Below, one piece after another: positions 28,410 through 37,692 of a DNA stretch of 64,000 nucleotides. A model generated the notes under the pieces. That model was not told where the DNA came from. It ran no database searches and saw only the letters and a list, made by a program, of their open reading frames with translations. The first letter of the stretch is position 1; every line of letters begins with the position of its first letter. The DNA is from Psychromonas sp. CNPT3 (GTDB lineage: Bacteria > Pseudomonadota > Gammaproteobacteria > Enterobacterales > Psychromonadaceae). Location: the NCBI RefSeq assembly GCF_000153405.2, contig NC_020802.1, forward strand, positions 267,883 to 331,882, in the 5' to 3' direction. A program made the position numbers and the translations under genes.

Positions 28410-29426
28410 TTAGCGTTTAATATCTTGATAGGTAATAGACATTAATTGTGGATTTCGTTCTAAAAAAGTATCTAATTGGCGCAGTGAATAAGGGCATAAG
28501 CTTTTAGGGTGGCCCATAATATTAAAAATGGGTGTCTGCGTATTATTGTGCTTTTTTTGTTCTAATGCATCCAATGCACACTGTAATTGTCCTGCTTTTA
28601 CACCATCAATCATCACCGGACCATAAGTATATGTGCTTAAGCGTTGCCAATAATAAGCGTTATTTGCTTGCATAGCTTGACCATTACCAAAGGGTTTAAA
28701 ATCCCCTGCATTACATATTTTTAAAAAAGCGAGCTTCCAGAAAAAAAGTGGGCTGGTTTTTACTGAGCTTATGGGCACTTCACAAAAGTATCCGGGTGTT
28801 TGGGATTTTAAGGGATCTTCATTAAATTGCCACTGCGTTGCATTGGGCATATTTCTAAAGTTAAAGTGACGCGTGGGATCATCACTAAAACCATTATTAA
28901 AGAGGGTACTATCGAGCCAAATATCATTTTCTCTTAAGGCTTCACTTATTTGAGAAAAGGGTTGCAGGCACCAGCCTCCTGCTCTAAAAGCAAAAATAGG
29001 TTTGGTGCTATAGGTTTGCAATGTACTTTTATAGCGTCGAACAAGCTCTATTTGCTCTTCGGTTGAAAAATCATGTAACCGATAACGCTGCGTATTACTT
29101 ACCCATGTTTTGCCATCATAATAGCTGTCTTGCCAATGTGGATGAATGTGTAACTGTATGTCATGGCCTTGTTCACAAAGACTCAGGAGTTGTTTTTTTA
29201 TTTGTTTTTGGGCGCGTAATAGCTCAGGGAAATGTGCAGAATATTCTTCTAGTTTACATAAAAAACCCGCATCAACAAAAAGACTTAATTTTACGTTATG
29301 TACTTGTAGTATACGTAGCAATGCTTGCGTAGGCTTGAGAAGACAGGCATCGACGCTACCACTTTTAGCACCAAAAAAAAGCTCATAATCTAAACTAAGT
29401 AATAATTTTGTTTTTTTCTCGATCAT
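28410..29426 (-). CDS. Polysaccharide deacetylase-like (CE4/NodB fold) protein
   Basis: A 338-residue protein with degenerate NodB-like motifs. LSLDYELFFG near residue 10 supplies the first acidic residues, HIHPHW the metal-binding histidines, and FRAGGW the third motif. No signal peptide, so it should be cytoplasmic. It resembles the uncharacterised CE4 subgroup found in polysaccharide clusters (WbmS-like). Substrate unknown; de-N-acetylation of a lipid-linked or nucleotide sugar is a guess. It is the last leftward gene of the EPS locus, 134 bp after prsT, with a hairpin in between. Confidence 0.75.
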   Translation of the reverse strand: MIEKKTKLLLSLDYELFFGAKSGSVDACLLKPTQALLRILQVHNVKLSLFVDAGFLCKLEEYSAHFPELLRAQKQIKKQLLSLCEQGHDIQLHIHPHWQDSYYDGKTWVSNTQRYRLHDFSTEEQIELVRRYKSTLQTYSTKPIFAFRAGGWCLQPFSQISEALRENDIWLDSTLFNNGFSDDPTRHFNFRNMPNATQWQFNEDPLKSQTPGYFCEVPISSVKTSPLFFWKLAFLKICNAGDFKPFGNGQAMQANNAYYWQRLSTYTYGPVMIDGVKAGQLQCALDALEQKKHNNTQTPIFNIMGHPKSLCPYSLRQLDTFLERNPQLMSITYQDIKR

Positions 29427-29513
29427 GAGCTTACTCTTTTTTAAGGTTCTTGATTAGGATTTATGTTAACGTTTTTTTTCTAAGCGTAGTCGTCTTTACA
29501 AGCCTTGCTTATC

Positions 29514-29550
29514 TGCCTATCAATCGCGCGGTTTGGAGGATTGATAGGCA
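29514..29550. other. Perfect inverted repeat downstream of prsT
   Basis: TGCCTATCAATC (29514-29525) and GATTGATAGGCA (29539-29550) form a 12-bp perfect stem with a 13-nt loop, 10 nt beyond the prsT stop. Flanking CTTAT/ATAAG can extend it. No T-run follows on either strand, so it may be a 3'-end stabiliser or protein site rather than a simple terminator. Confidence 0.5.
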
Positions 29551-29560
29551 ATATAAGGTG

Positions 29561-31999
29561 CTACAACGCATCGAGATGTTTTTTAATTGAAAGATCTTGA
29601 GGGTTTAAATGAAAGGCTTTTTCTATCATTTCTTTGCCTTTTTCAATCTCCCCCGTATTTGCCAGTATCCATCCGTAAGTATCTAATATAGATGCGTTTT
29701 TAGGTGCTATTTGATAGGCTTGTTCGGCCAGTTTAATGGCGCGGTTATCTTTTTCGATAAAATAAAACCAAGCGAGATTATTTAAACTGGTTAAGTGTTT
29801 AGGGGTGTCGCTTAAGATTTGTTCATAAACAAGGATAGCATTTTGTATTTTGTCTTCGGCTATATACAGAGATGCTTGTAATAATAAAATCTCTTGGTGA
29901 TTGGGAATGTGCACGAATAGTTTGTCGATAACACGCTGTGCTTGTGGAAATTTACTCTGTTGGATATTTATCTTGGCTAATAAAACCAAAGCATCGAGTT
30001 CATCAGGGACATCTTTAATGATTTCTAAGAGCGCGGTGCGCGCTTTAATATACTCTTTATTTTGCATTAATACGCTGATGTTTTTAAGAGAAAGTTGTAG
30101 CTTTAAATCTTTTTCGTACGCATGAAATTTAACGGGTAGCGTATTTTCATTACTCGTTAGTAATTCATTGGCCAAGGCGAGGTTATTTGTTTGCACGGCC
30201 CAGCTACTTAATGCAAGTGATAATAAAGAGGCGTTATGATCCTCGCCAAGATATTTTTTTGCCTGCAAGGGATCTTTTTTCTGTGCGAGTAAACTATTAA
30301 TTAAACCAAAATAAGCTTTTAATTGGCTGTTATCTTGTTCGATAATACGCTGATAATTAGTTAATGCCTGCGCATACTTTCCTTGTACAAAATAGAAATT
30401 ATTCAGTTTATAGAGGGCTTCTATGTTCTGTTTGTCTTTGCTGAGTATTTTATTTAATAACGCCTCTCCTTGTGCATATTTTTTCTTAGATAGAAAATAA
30501 TTAGCCAACATCAAGTGCGTACTTAATGTGCTTTTAGGGTTATTTTGAAGTTGTTGTGCATATTGGTCGCTACTACTTTCTTTTTGCATTAATAAGAGTT
30601 GTTTTAGATATGTAACTTGTAACAGTTCATTTAATGGATCTTTATCTAAGCGTTGTTTTAACAAGGCAAGCGCTTTTGCATGCATCGGTGGGGACTGACG
30701 GTTAAAATAAAGGCTTTGTAAAATGACAAAATTAACCTCGTCTGGGTATAAATTTTGTGCTTTTTGTAACGCTTTTTTTGCTTTAATAAATGTTTTTTCT
30801 CGCAGTGAGGCGCTAATATATAAAGCCCATGTTTTAGCGCTATATTGTGCTTCTGGCATGCCTTCTAATAATGTTTGTACTGCGCCTGCTTTATCGAGTT
30901 TTAATTGCGTCACGGCGTATATTTCTGTAAGCCGGTTATTAGACAACTCAGGATCAATTTCTTGTGATAGGTAGCTCTCTGCTTGTTTTAGCATACCTTT
31001 TTGATAATAAATGATACCGAGTAAAGTACTGGCTTTCTTATATTGAGGATAGTCCTCAAGCAAGGTTAATAATATCTGTTTAGATTCTTTTAATTTCCCC
31101 TTTTCAAAGGCGTCTTTAGCTTCTAAATAACGTAGGCGACGAGTATTTAGAGTTGGAAATTCATCGGCTAATATTTTTGCATAAAGCATCGCTTCGGACG
31201 GGCGCCCTTGCTTATCCAGTGCAAACATCAATTGTTGTAATATTTGCACTTTTTTCATACTAAAAAAATCAGAAGAAGGCAGGGTATTAAGTGCTAATAC
31301 AAGGGAGTGCTCTGCATCTAAATAATTTTTCTGTGTTAAATAAGCCGTACCGAGCATTTCGAGAATTAACGTATTATTTTCGGATAAGTTATTGGCTTTT
31401 TCTAATAACGCAATGGCTTTTGATGACTGCTTGGTGACGATATATAAGGTCGCTAATTCTAGCTTAGCCTCGACGCGATAAGTATTACTTGTTGTGGCGA
31501 GTAATTTAGTCAGTGATTTTTTGGCAAGAGAGAATTTCTTTTGAGCTATCCATTGTTTTGCTTGGAGAAATTGTAAGCGCTCAGGTTGTTGTTGCAACCA
31601 TTTTGATTGTGTGTCGAATATTTTTTGAGCCGAAAAGTACTTGTGTGCACTTTGATAATTTTTAATAAGATCAAAATAATAGAAATCATTTTTAATACCG
31701 TTAAAATTTAATAAAAGCGCAATACTGCGATTAAATTGTCCAAATTGTGCGTACACGTCCGCTAAAATAAGGTGTGCTTGTAGATTCGTTGGCGCAATAT
31801 CTATCGCATTATTGGCTTCTTGCGAGGCGGAGCGCAGTTGGTGCTGCTTTAAATAGGTTTGGGCTTTGTTGAGGTAGATATCTAAGTCGTTATTAGTATC
31901 TGTTTGTACGTCTTTACAGGCAGTTAAAATAAAGACACTAAGCATAAACCACGCAACGGAAAAAAAATATTGTCTGGAATTTTTTTTATGTGGGTGCAT
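29561..31999 (-). CDS. prsT: PEP-CTERM system TPR lipoprotein PrsT
   Basis: An 812-residue lipoprotein with a lipobox LTAC (Cys28) after a hydrophobic signal peptide. The rest is tandem tetratricopeptide repeats, for example LQAHLILADVYAQFGQFNRS and LTSLNNLAWFYFIEKDNRA. The length, lipobox and TPR array match the putative PEP-CTERM system lipoprotein PrsT that accompanies prsK/prsR in exosortase loci. It probably scaffolds the export or assembly of the polysaccharide at the envelope; the exact role is not proven. It is 40 bp downstream of prsR. Confidence 0.9.
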   Translation of the reverse strand: MHPHKKNSRQYFFSVAWFMLSVFILTACKDVQTDTNNDLDIYLNKAQTYLKQHQLRSASQEANNAIDIAPTNLQAHLILADVYAQFGQFNRSIALLLNFNGIKNDFYYFDLIKNYQSAHKYFSAQKIFDTQSKWLQQQPERLQFLQAKQWIAQKKFSLAKKSLTKLLATTSNTYRVEAKLELATLYIVTKQSSKAIALLEKANNLSENNTLILEMLGTAYLTQKNYLDAEHSLVLALNTLPSSDFFSMKKVQILQQLMFALDKQGRPSEAMLYAKILADEFPTLNTRRLRYLEAKDAFEKGKLKESKQILLTLLEDYPQYKKASTLLGIIYYQKGMLKQAESYLSQEIDPELSNNRLTEIYAVTQLKLDKAGAVQTLLEGMPEAQYSAKTWALYISASLREKTFIKAKKALQKAQNLYPDEVNFVILQSLYFNRQSPPMHAKALALLKQRLDKDPLNELLQVTYLKQLLLMQKESSSDQYAQQLQNNPKSTLSTHLMLANYFLSKKKYAQGEALLNKILSKDKQNIEALYKLNNFYFVQGKYAQALTNYQRIIEQDNSQLKAYFGLINSLLAQKKDPLQAKKYLGEDHNASLLSLALSSWAVQTNNLALANELLTSNENTLPVKFHAYEKDLKLQLSLKNISVLMQNKEYIKARTALLEIIKDVPDELDALVLLAKINIQQSKFPQAQRVIDKLFVHIPNHQEILLLQASLYIAEDKIQNAILVYEQILSDTPKHLTSLNNLAWFYFIEKDNRAIKLAEQAYQIAPKNASILDTYGWILANTGEIEKGKEMIEKAFHLNPQDLSIKKHLDAL

Positions 32000-32039
32000 A
32001 TTTGTATTCTCCTACTTTTTTATGTAATGGATAATGTCT

Positions 32040-33431
32040 TTATTTGATCTCGATTTCTTGGTGTATCTCGGATAATGCCTCTTGAGTACTAATGTGATAT
32101 TTTTTCATTAAGTCATACAATGTGGGCCGAGTGATGCCGAGCGCCTTTGCACTGGCTGAAATATTATATTCATGTTGTATGAGTGCACTTTTTATCGCCT
32201 GTGTTTCTGCTTGCTGACGTACTGCTTTTAAATTAAGAACAGCAACATTGCTGTTTTTTAAGCCTAAATCGTGAGGTTGAATATATTTACCTTCGTGCAT
32301 AATGATCGCGCGTACAATTTTATTATTTAGCTCTCTAATATTGCCTGGCCAATGATGTGCTTCGATACTTTGGATCGCATCATCACTAAAAGAAACGCTT
32401 TTAAAGTTTTCTTCTCGAAGGTATTTTTTGAGTAGGTAGCGTGCCAATAATACTTTATCTGCATTACGCTCTCGAAGAGCGGGAATATCAATTTGGATCT
32501 CCGCAATACGATAATAGAGATCTTCTCTAAAAGTCCCTTCTTGCATCATTTGTTCTAGATTTCGATTCGTAGCACAAATAATGCGCGTATCTAATTGGAT
32601 CAGATCTCGTCCACCAAGTCGCTCGATCACTTTTTCTTGTAAAAAACGTAACAGCTTTGCTTGCAATAAGAGTGGCATTTCACCTATTTCATCTAAAAAT
32701 ATAGTGCCCTTATTGGCGAGCTCAAACTTCCCTAAAGTGCTTTTTACCGCCCCGGTAAAGGCGCCTTTTTCATAGCCAAAGAGCTCACTTTCAAATAAGT
32801 TTTCAGGTAAGGCCGCGCAGTTAATAGCAATAAAGGGATATTTACTGCGTAAACTTAAATTATGTAATGCTTTAGCAAGCACTTCTTTGCCAGTGCCACT
32901 TTCTCCGAGTATTAAGCAAGCCACATTAGTGGGGGCTATTTTCCGTATTTGCTTGCAGACGTTAAGCATATGCTCATCGGCGGTGATAAGCCCTTCTAAG
33001 AGGCTTGGCTCGAGTAATTGAAACTCTCTATTTTTAGTTTCTATTTGATACATATGTAACGCGCGTTTGACAATAAGATCGAGTGTTTGCGCTTCAACGG
33101 GTTTACTGTAAAAATCGTAAGCACCTAAGTTAACGGCTTTGATCGCATTATCATTACAGTCATTACCCGTCATCACAATAACTTTCATATGTGGACTTAA
33201 GTGCAACGCTTGACGTAATAGCTCAAAACCTTCACTAACACCATCAGCATCAGGAGGAATACCAAGATCTTGGATCATCACACTAGGCTCATGTAAGCGG
33301 ATAGCATTAATGGCTTCTTCTCGCCTAGTTGCAGTGATCACATGATAGGTCGAAAAATGCCATTTTAATTGGGTTAGCAATCCGATATCGTCTTCTACGA
33401 TCAATAAAGTCTCGCGATCTTCTTTTTTCAA
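32040..33431 (-). CDS. prsR: PEP-CTERM-box sigma-54 response regulator PrsR
   Basis: A 463-residue NtrC-type regulator. The receiver domain has phospho-acceptor Asp55 in MIQDLGIPP, a sequence typical of PrsR. The AAA+ domain has GESGTGKE and the sigma-54 loop GAFTGA. The C-terminal Fis-type helix-turn-helix includes SASAKALGITRPTLYDL. It would be phosphorylated by PrsK, encoded upstream in the same block, and activate sigma-54 promoters of the EPS/PEP-CTERM system. I looked for -24/-12 elements in the locus gaps and found none I trust. Confidence 0.93.
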   Translation of the reverse strand: MKKEDRETLLIVEDDIGLLTQLKWHFSTYHVITATRREEAINAIRLHEPSVMIQDLGIPPDADGVSEGFELLRQALHLSPHMKVIVMTGNDCNDNAIKAVNLGAYDFYSKPVEAQTLDLIVKRALHMYQIETKNREFQLLEPSLLEGLITADEHMLNVCKQIRKIAPTNVACLILGESGTGKEVLAKALHNLSLRSKYPFIAINCAALPENLFESELFGYEKGAFTGAVKSTLGKFELANKGTIFLDEIGEMPLLLQAKLLRFLQEKVIERLGGRDLIQLDTRIICATNRNLEQMMQEGTFREDLYYRIAEIQIDIPALRERNADKVLLARYLLKKYLREENFKSVSFSDDAIQSIEAHHWPGNIRELNNKIVRAIIMHEGKYIQPHDLGLKNSNVAVLNLKAVRQQAETQAIKSALIQHEYNISASAKALGITRPTLYDLMKKYHISTQEALSEIHQEIEIK

Positions 33432-33465
33432 AATGAGCTCCTTTTCTGCCTAAGCTGACGCAGTG

Positions 33466-34746
33466 CTAATAAGTGTATGCAATGCGCGTGTTATAATGTG
33501 TTTCGTTATAATTTTTATTATTTTCTTTTGTTTTTTCATTCTCATAGCTTGCGCTAAGTTCGATGTAGAGCGCAGATGAAAGATTAAAGCGTCCCGCAAT
33601 AAGACTTTCAAAGCGTTTTTTATGCATCGAATTGTAGAGCGTTGCATGACTATAATCGGCAGAGACTAAAAGACGCCATTGTTTATTTAGCTGCCAGCTA
33701 AGCTGACTCTCAATCCCTTTTTCTTTCGTGCTTTGCTTTTGATTATATTCAGCCATTGTTTCATCAATATTCTGATATAAACGGTTATTGCTCAAAAGAC
33801 GCTCATTTAACATGGCATATTCATATAAAAATGCGCTTTCTGTACTCCATAGCAATTGGTTCTCTTGAAAATCTAACTCATAGTTATTATCCCCTCGAAA
33901 GGATGAGTTACTTAAGGCGCGTTGCGCTTCAATGGAAAATAGATGGGCTTTAATGCGTGCATTTATCCTGAAGTGGTAGTTAAGGCCTTCCATTTTTATC
34001 TGTTCTTTTTTAACGTAGCTTTTACCGATGCCAAAAAGATATTCGCCAAATTGATAGATGCCAGAATATTGGGCTGCGAAATTTTGTTCGTAGTAACGTT
34101 GCGAGGGCTCATTAAATTCATTTTCGCTATAACGGTACGTGAATTGTAGTTGGGATTTTTTATTTAATTTATGTAACCAGCTAACATCCGCACTATTTTG
34201 TGCGCTATCTTTCGCTTTATAGTCTTTAAAGCGCGCATTACTGTGTTGCACATGTAAACTGACGCGGTTGCGATTGGAGTAGGGAATATGCCAATATTGC
34301 TCAATCACAAAAAGGTCCCTTTCTGTTTTATTATTATCTAAATCCGATTGTTGTTGATCAATAATAAAGCGCTGACGTTGATGGCTGATAGCAAAGACGA
34401 AGTTTTTATTAAAAATATTTTGTGTAAAAGCCCCTTTACCTTGCCAAAAGTTAGAGTTCTCTAAGCGGCTATGACTTTCATCTTTATATTGCGCCAGATA
34501 AGATAAAGAAAGTTTATTAGACTGTCGTTTACGTTTGTAATTTAGCTCGACTTCGCCTTTGAGTCGTTGATTTTTTTCTGCATTATGGTTTGATTTGTAA
34601 ATGTTATTGCTATGTTCGTAGTCCAAAGCAAAGCGAATAAAATTATCTTGTGGCGCGCGATCGGATGCGCTCGCTTGGCTAGATAAAGGCAGTGCTCCCA
34701 TTAAAACTACAAATAATATACGCAAAATAGCAGAAAAGTGAGTCAT
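33466..34746 (-). CDS. PEP-CTERM-associated outer-membrane beta-barrel protein
   Basis: A 426-residue exported protein. A signal peptide (LFVVLMGALPLSSQASA, cleavage near residue 27) is followed by about 16 amphipathic strands with alternating aromatic residues, such as NRVSLHVQHSNAR and SQLQFTYRYSE, ending in an aromatic C-terminal residue (TRIAYTY). This is the pattern of the uncharacterised TIGR03016 family of PEP-CTERM loci. It probably forms an outer-membrane pore or channel for polymer exit; that is inferred from topology and position between prsR and the ATPase gene. Confidence 0.82.
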   Translation of the reverse strand: MTHFSAILRILFVVLMGALPLSSQASASDRAPQDNFIRFALDYEHSNNIYKSNHNAEKNQRLKGEVELNYKRKRQSNKLSLSYLAQYKDESHSRLENSNFWQGKGAFTQNIFNKNFVFAISHQRQRFIIDQQQSDLDNNKTERDLFVIEQYWHIPYSNRNRVSLHVQHSNARFKDYKAKDSAQNSADVSWLHKLNKKSQLQFTYRYSENEFNEPSQRYYEQNFAAQYSGIYQFGEYLFGIGKSYVKKEQIKMEGLNYHFRINARIKAHLFSIEAQRALSNSSFRGDNNYELDFQENQLLWSTESAFLYEYAMLNERLLSNNRLYQNIDETMAEYNQKQSTKEKGIESQLSWQLNKQWRLLVSADYSHATLYNSMHKKRFESLIAGRFNLSSALYIELSASYENEKTKENNKNYNETHYNTRIAYTY

Positions 34747-34755
34747 ATTAAGGCC

Positions 34756-35505
34756 TTAATTATTAAAAATAATTCCAGCGAGTTTTTCTTCACCCACGAG
34801 ATCAATGGCCGCTTGTATTTGATCTTTACTTGCTTTTGCATAACGCGTGACTAAAAGGGTAAAGTCGCATAAAGAGACTAAAATTTGGCTTTCGGCGTGG
34901 CGCTCGATGGGCGGTGTATCAAGGATGATAAAGCGATCCGGGTAGCGCTCTTTAAGGCGCTGAATAAAGAGTTCCATTTTCTCAGAAGAAAAATATTCTG
35001 CAGCCGACTCTTTTTTGATGCCAATGGGAATAAAGCGTACACGGGGGATCCCAGACTGGTAAATAATATCTTCAATGTCATCAGTATCTTGACCTAAAAA
35101 ATTGGTTAACCCAAACTCAGATTTTATTTTAAAGTAGTTAGGAGACGTTTTATTATGCGTATTACAATCAATAATTAATGCGGTTTTACTGAGATCTAAA
35201 GCAATACTGGCCGCTAAATTAATACTAATATGGGTGCTACCTGCACCGGGCGTAATACTTGATATCATGCAAACAAAGTTTTTATGATCGCATCGATTTA
35301 GCAGTTTTGTGCGCAGTTCTCGATATTCATTGAGCGCTTGGTAATCCTTTGTACCTGCATAAATTATTTTAAGATCGTCTAATTCAGCATTGCTTAATTG
35401 TTGATCTTCTTGCATTGAACTGATTTGCTGCCGACTCTGTTTTTCATTTTCAGCCGCTTGATGCTGTGCATGCAAGAGATCTTCTGAATTTTTTTCTATA
35501 TTCAT
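34756..35505 (-). CDS. BY-kinase/ParA-like ATPase of the EPS locus, Walker A lysine missing
   Basis: A 249-residue homologue of the tyrosine autokinases that pair with chain-length proteins. The N-terminal ~65 residues are polar, followed by the P-loop fold. Walker A reads SITPGAGSTHISINLA (82-97), where kinases have PGEGKST: the lysine is Ser90. Walker A' is shortened to LIIDCN (Asp113). Walker B is intact (FIILDTPP). The C-terminus stops at GIIFNN with no tyrosine cluster. It overlaps the chain-length gene by 4 bp. It therefore looks like a non-catalytic or divergent partner, perhaps a scaffold for the chain-length protein. Autokinase activity is unlikely. Confidence 0.85.
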   Translation of the reverse strand: MNIEKNSEDLLHAQHQAAENEKQSRQQISSMQEDQQLSNAELDDLKIIYAGTKDYQALNEYRELRTKLLNRCDHKNFVCMISSITPGAGSTHISINLAASIALDLSKTALIIDCNTHNKTSPNYFKIKSEFGLTNFLGQDTDDIEDIIYQSGIPRVRFIPIGIKKESAAEYFSSEKMELFIQRLKERYPDRFIILDTPPIERHAESQILVSLCDFTLLVTRYAKASKDQIQAAIDLVGEEKLAGIIFNN

Positions 35506-37052
35506 ATTAATTGGCCTATCCAGTTAATTATTTGCGTAGGAGACAGGTGATATTTATGCGCGAGTGCGACGGCAATATAAATACTTAAAGCTATTATCAA
35601 GTAAAGGCACAACAATTTATTTTCTACCTGAATGTGACGTTTTTGTGCTGGGCTTTGTATGTGTTGGAAACTCGCGATAACCACACAATTACGCATATTA
35701 TCGAGTTGAGATGTAAAACGGATCTTCGTATCTAAAATTATTTTAATATTAAATAATACAAAAATCAGTATAAAAGCAATGATAGGGCCACTGAGGAAAA
35801 AGTGTAAAAAACGTATGCCTGATGGCCTCGTTGGGTAATTCGCTGGCTCTTGAATTTTGTAATTAACACCTTGTCCTTGAATATCTAAGACCATAGATAA
35901 GCGCGCCTTTTCTTTATTAGCAAGCATGTCTTCATAGAGTTTTTTGGTGACGTTATTATCACGATTAAGCTCGCTCAGTTCCGCTTGATTATTGGCAATC
36001 TGCTTTTGTCTCTCGTAGGCGTTTTCTAATAATACTTTAAATGCATTTAAACGGTTATTAAGGGTGATAAATTCAATTTGAGAGTTGGAAAGTTTACTGC
36101 TTATTTCACTGTAAAGAGGGTTGAAATCATGGACCAAAGACTCTCTTGCTTTTTTTGCGCTGTATACATTTTTTAATGAATTTTGTAAGTCTGTAATTTG
36201 ATAGCGAAGTTCAATGACTTCGGGATAATCATCTTTGTAAGCTAATAAAAGACTGCTTAAATTTTCTTGTAAATCTTTTAAGCGCGAGTGGTAAATGGAT
36301 GCTTCATAATCACGACTGGAGAATTTTTTTTGTGAGAATAGTTGTTTTTTTAAGGAAGAAATTCGGCTTTTACTTTCCATTTTTTGAATTTTCAAGGATT
36401 CAATCTGGGTGCGTAGCGTTGAAATACGCGCATCAACTTCCGTTTCAGTACCCTCTAAATGTGTGGATTTAAAATGCTTTAGGTTTTTTTCGGCGAGTAA
36501 CAGTTTCCTCTTATAGGTTTCAACTTGTTGGCTAATAAAATCAAATGCATTACGGCTTTCTTGGCGTTTATGATTGGCACTATCTTCAATAAAAAGAGAA
36601 ACTACGGTATTTAAAATGCGAAAGGTAGTATCTGCATCATCATTACTAAAGGCAATTTTAATATAATTTCCAGAGAGGCCTGTGATGTTTAAATTTTGGC
36701 GTAATTGGGTTAATTTATTTTCTTTTTGCAGTGGATCTGTGAAATGGTTTTTCCCATAGATTTTATCTAATACTTTGTTTAATTGTCTTGGAGAGTAAAT
36801 AATATCACGGACTTGTGTTGCTCTATTTTGCTTGATGCCAGTGACTTCAGTTTGTTTTCCAAGCAAGGGTTTAATGATATTTTGAGTATCGGTATAAAGT
36901 GTGATCGCACTATGGAACATGGTTGAATTAAGCATGCCGAGAAATAAAATAATAAAACTAAACAAGGTCGCGAACAGCGCAACTTTGAACTTATGTAAAC
37001 TAAGTTCATGCCATGCTGTTGTTAAGTATTTGAAAATTTCATTTGTTTCCAT
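35502..37052 (-). CDS. Polysaccharide chain-length determinant (Wzz/GumC type)
   Basis: A 516-residue inner-membrane protein. An N-terminal membrane helix (about residues 23-44) is followed by a long periplasmic region rich in coiled coil (roughly 160-390, with many Lys, Glu, Leu heptads). A second helix lies near 425-447 after YPTRPSG, the proline-rich motif of polysaccharide co-polymerases. A further hydrophobic segment lies near 478-498. This matches the XrtA-system chain-length family. It would set EPS length together with the ATPase gene that overlaps it by ATGA. It is 2 bp after the export gene. Confidence 0.9.
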   Translation of the reverse strand: METNEIFKYLTTAWHELSLHKFKVALFATLFSFIILFLGMLNSTMFHSAITLYTDTQNIIKPLLGKQTEVTGIKQNRATQVRDIIYSPRQLNKVLDKIYGKNHFTDPLQKENKLTQLRQNLNITGLSGNYIKIAFSNDDADTTFRILNTVVSLFIEDSANHKRQESRNAFDFISQQVETYKRKLLLAEKNLKHFKSTHLEGTETEVDARISTLRTQIESLKIQKMESKSRISSLKKQLFSQKKFSSRDYEASIYHSRLKDLQENLSSLLLAYKDDYPEVIELRYQITDLQNSLKNVYSAKKARESLVHDFNPLYSEISSKLSNSQIEFITLNNRLNAFKVLLENAYERQKQIANNQAELSELNRDNNVTKKLYEDMLANKEKARLSMVLDIQGQGVNYKIQEPANYPTRPSGIRFLHFFLSGPIIAFILIFVLFNIKIILDTKIRFTSQLDNMRNCVVIASFQHIQSPAQKRHIQVENKLLCLYLIIALSIYIAVALAHKYHLSPTQIINWIGQLI

Positions 37053-37054
37053 AA

Positions 37055-37648
37055 TTAAAATAGACTCTCAGGTATAATTAAAATGTCAGCGGGTTGTAGT
37101 TCATAGTTTGTAGATATATCACCTTTTTTTATTATTTGATCGAGTTGGATCGAATAACGTTTTATACCGTCAGCGGTTTTTCGGTATAAAATAGTGGCAT
37201 CACCATCTGCAAAATCGGTTAGACTTCCCGCTTCTAAAACAAGATCTAGCACGGTCATGCCTCGTTGATAAGGGCGAGATTGTGGCGCATTTATCGCACC
37301 GGTAATACGTAAACGGTTTAAATAATTAGCACTTTGAGATGCGGTTAAAATCACCGTAACTTCGGGCGTTCTAATATACTTACTTAACGCTTTTGTTATA
37401 TTTTCAGCCAATACTTCACTCGATAAAGAGGCTGCCTGAATATCTCCAATTAAAGGCACTGAAATCATCCCATCGGGACGTACCAATGCATTTAAAGAGA
37501 TATCGGGGTTTTTCCAAACGTTAATAAAAAGTTGGTCGTCGATACCAATTTTATATTCGCTAACTGCAATTCCCGGTTCAGGGATTTCTAGTGGTGCGCT
37601 ACAGGCACTTACTAGTGTAAAAAGTAATAATAGAAATGTATTTTTCAT
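37055..37648 (-). CDS. Polysaccharide export lipoprotein (Wza/EpsE family)
   Basis: A 197-residue outer-membrane polysaccharide export protein. A signal peptide ends in the lipobox VSAC (Cys16). The Poly_export domain follows with YKIGIDDQLFINVWKNPD and VRPDGMISVPLIGDI, and then an SLBB-type module (RITGAINAPQSRPYQ, VLDLVLEAGSL). It is shorter than Wza (379) because it lacks the later ring domains, which is usual for the XrtA-type exporter. It probably forms the periplasm-to-outside conduit with the TIGR03016-like barrel. It lies between prsK and the chain-length gene. Confidence 0.92.
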   Translation of the reverse strand: MKNTFLLLLFTLVSACSAPLEIPEPGIAVSEYKIGIDDQLFINVWKNPDISLNALVRPDGMISVPLIGDIQAASLSSEVLAENITKALSKYIRTPEVTVILTASQSANYLNRLRITGAINAPQSRPYQRGMTVLDLVLEAGSLTDFADGDATILYRKTADGIKRYSIQLDQIIKKGDISTNYELQPADILIIPESLF

Positions 37649-37692
37649 GTGCGCGATACGCCTTTGTAAATAAAGATTATCTATTTCTGAGC

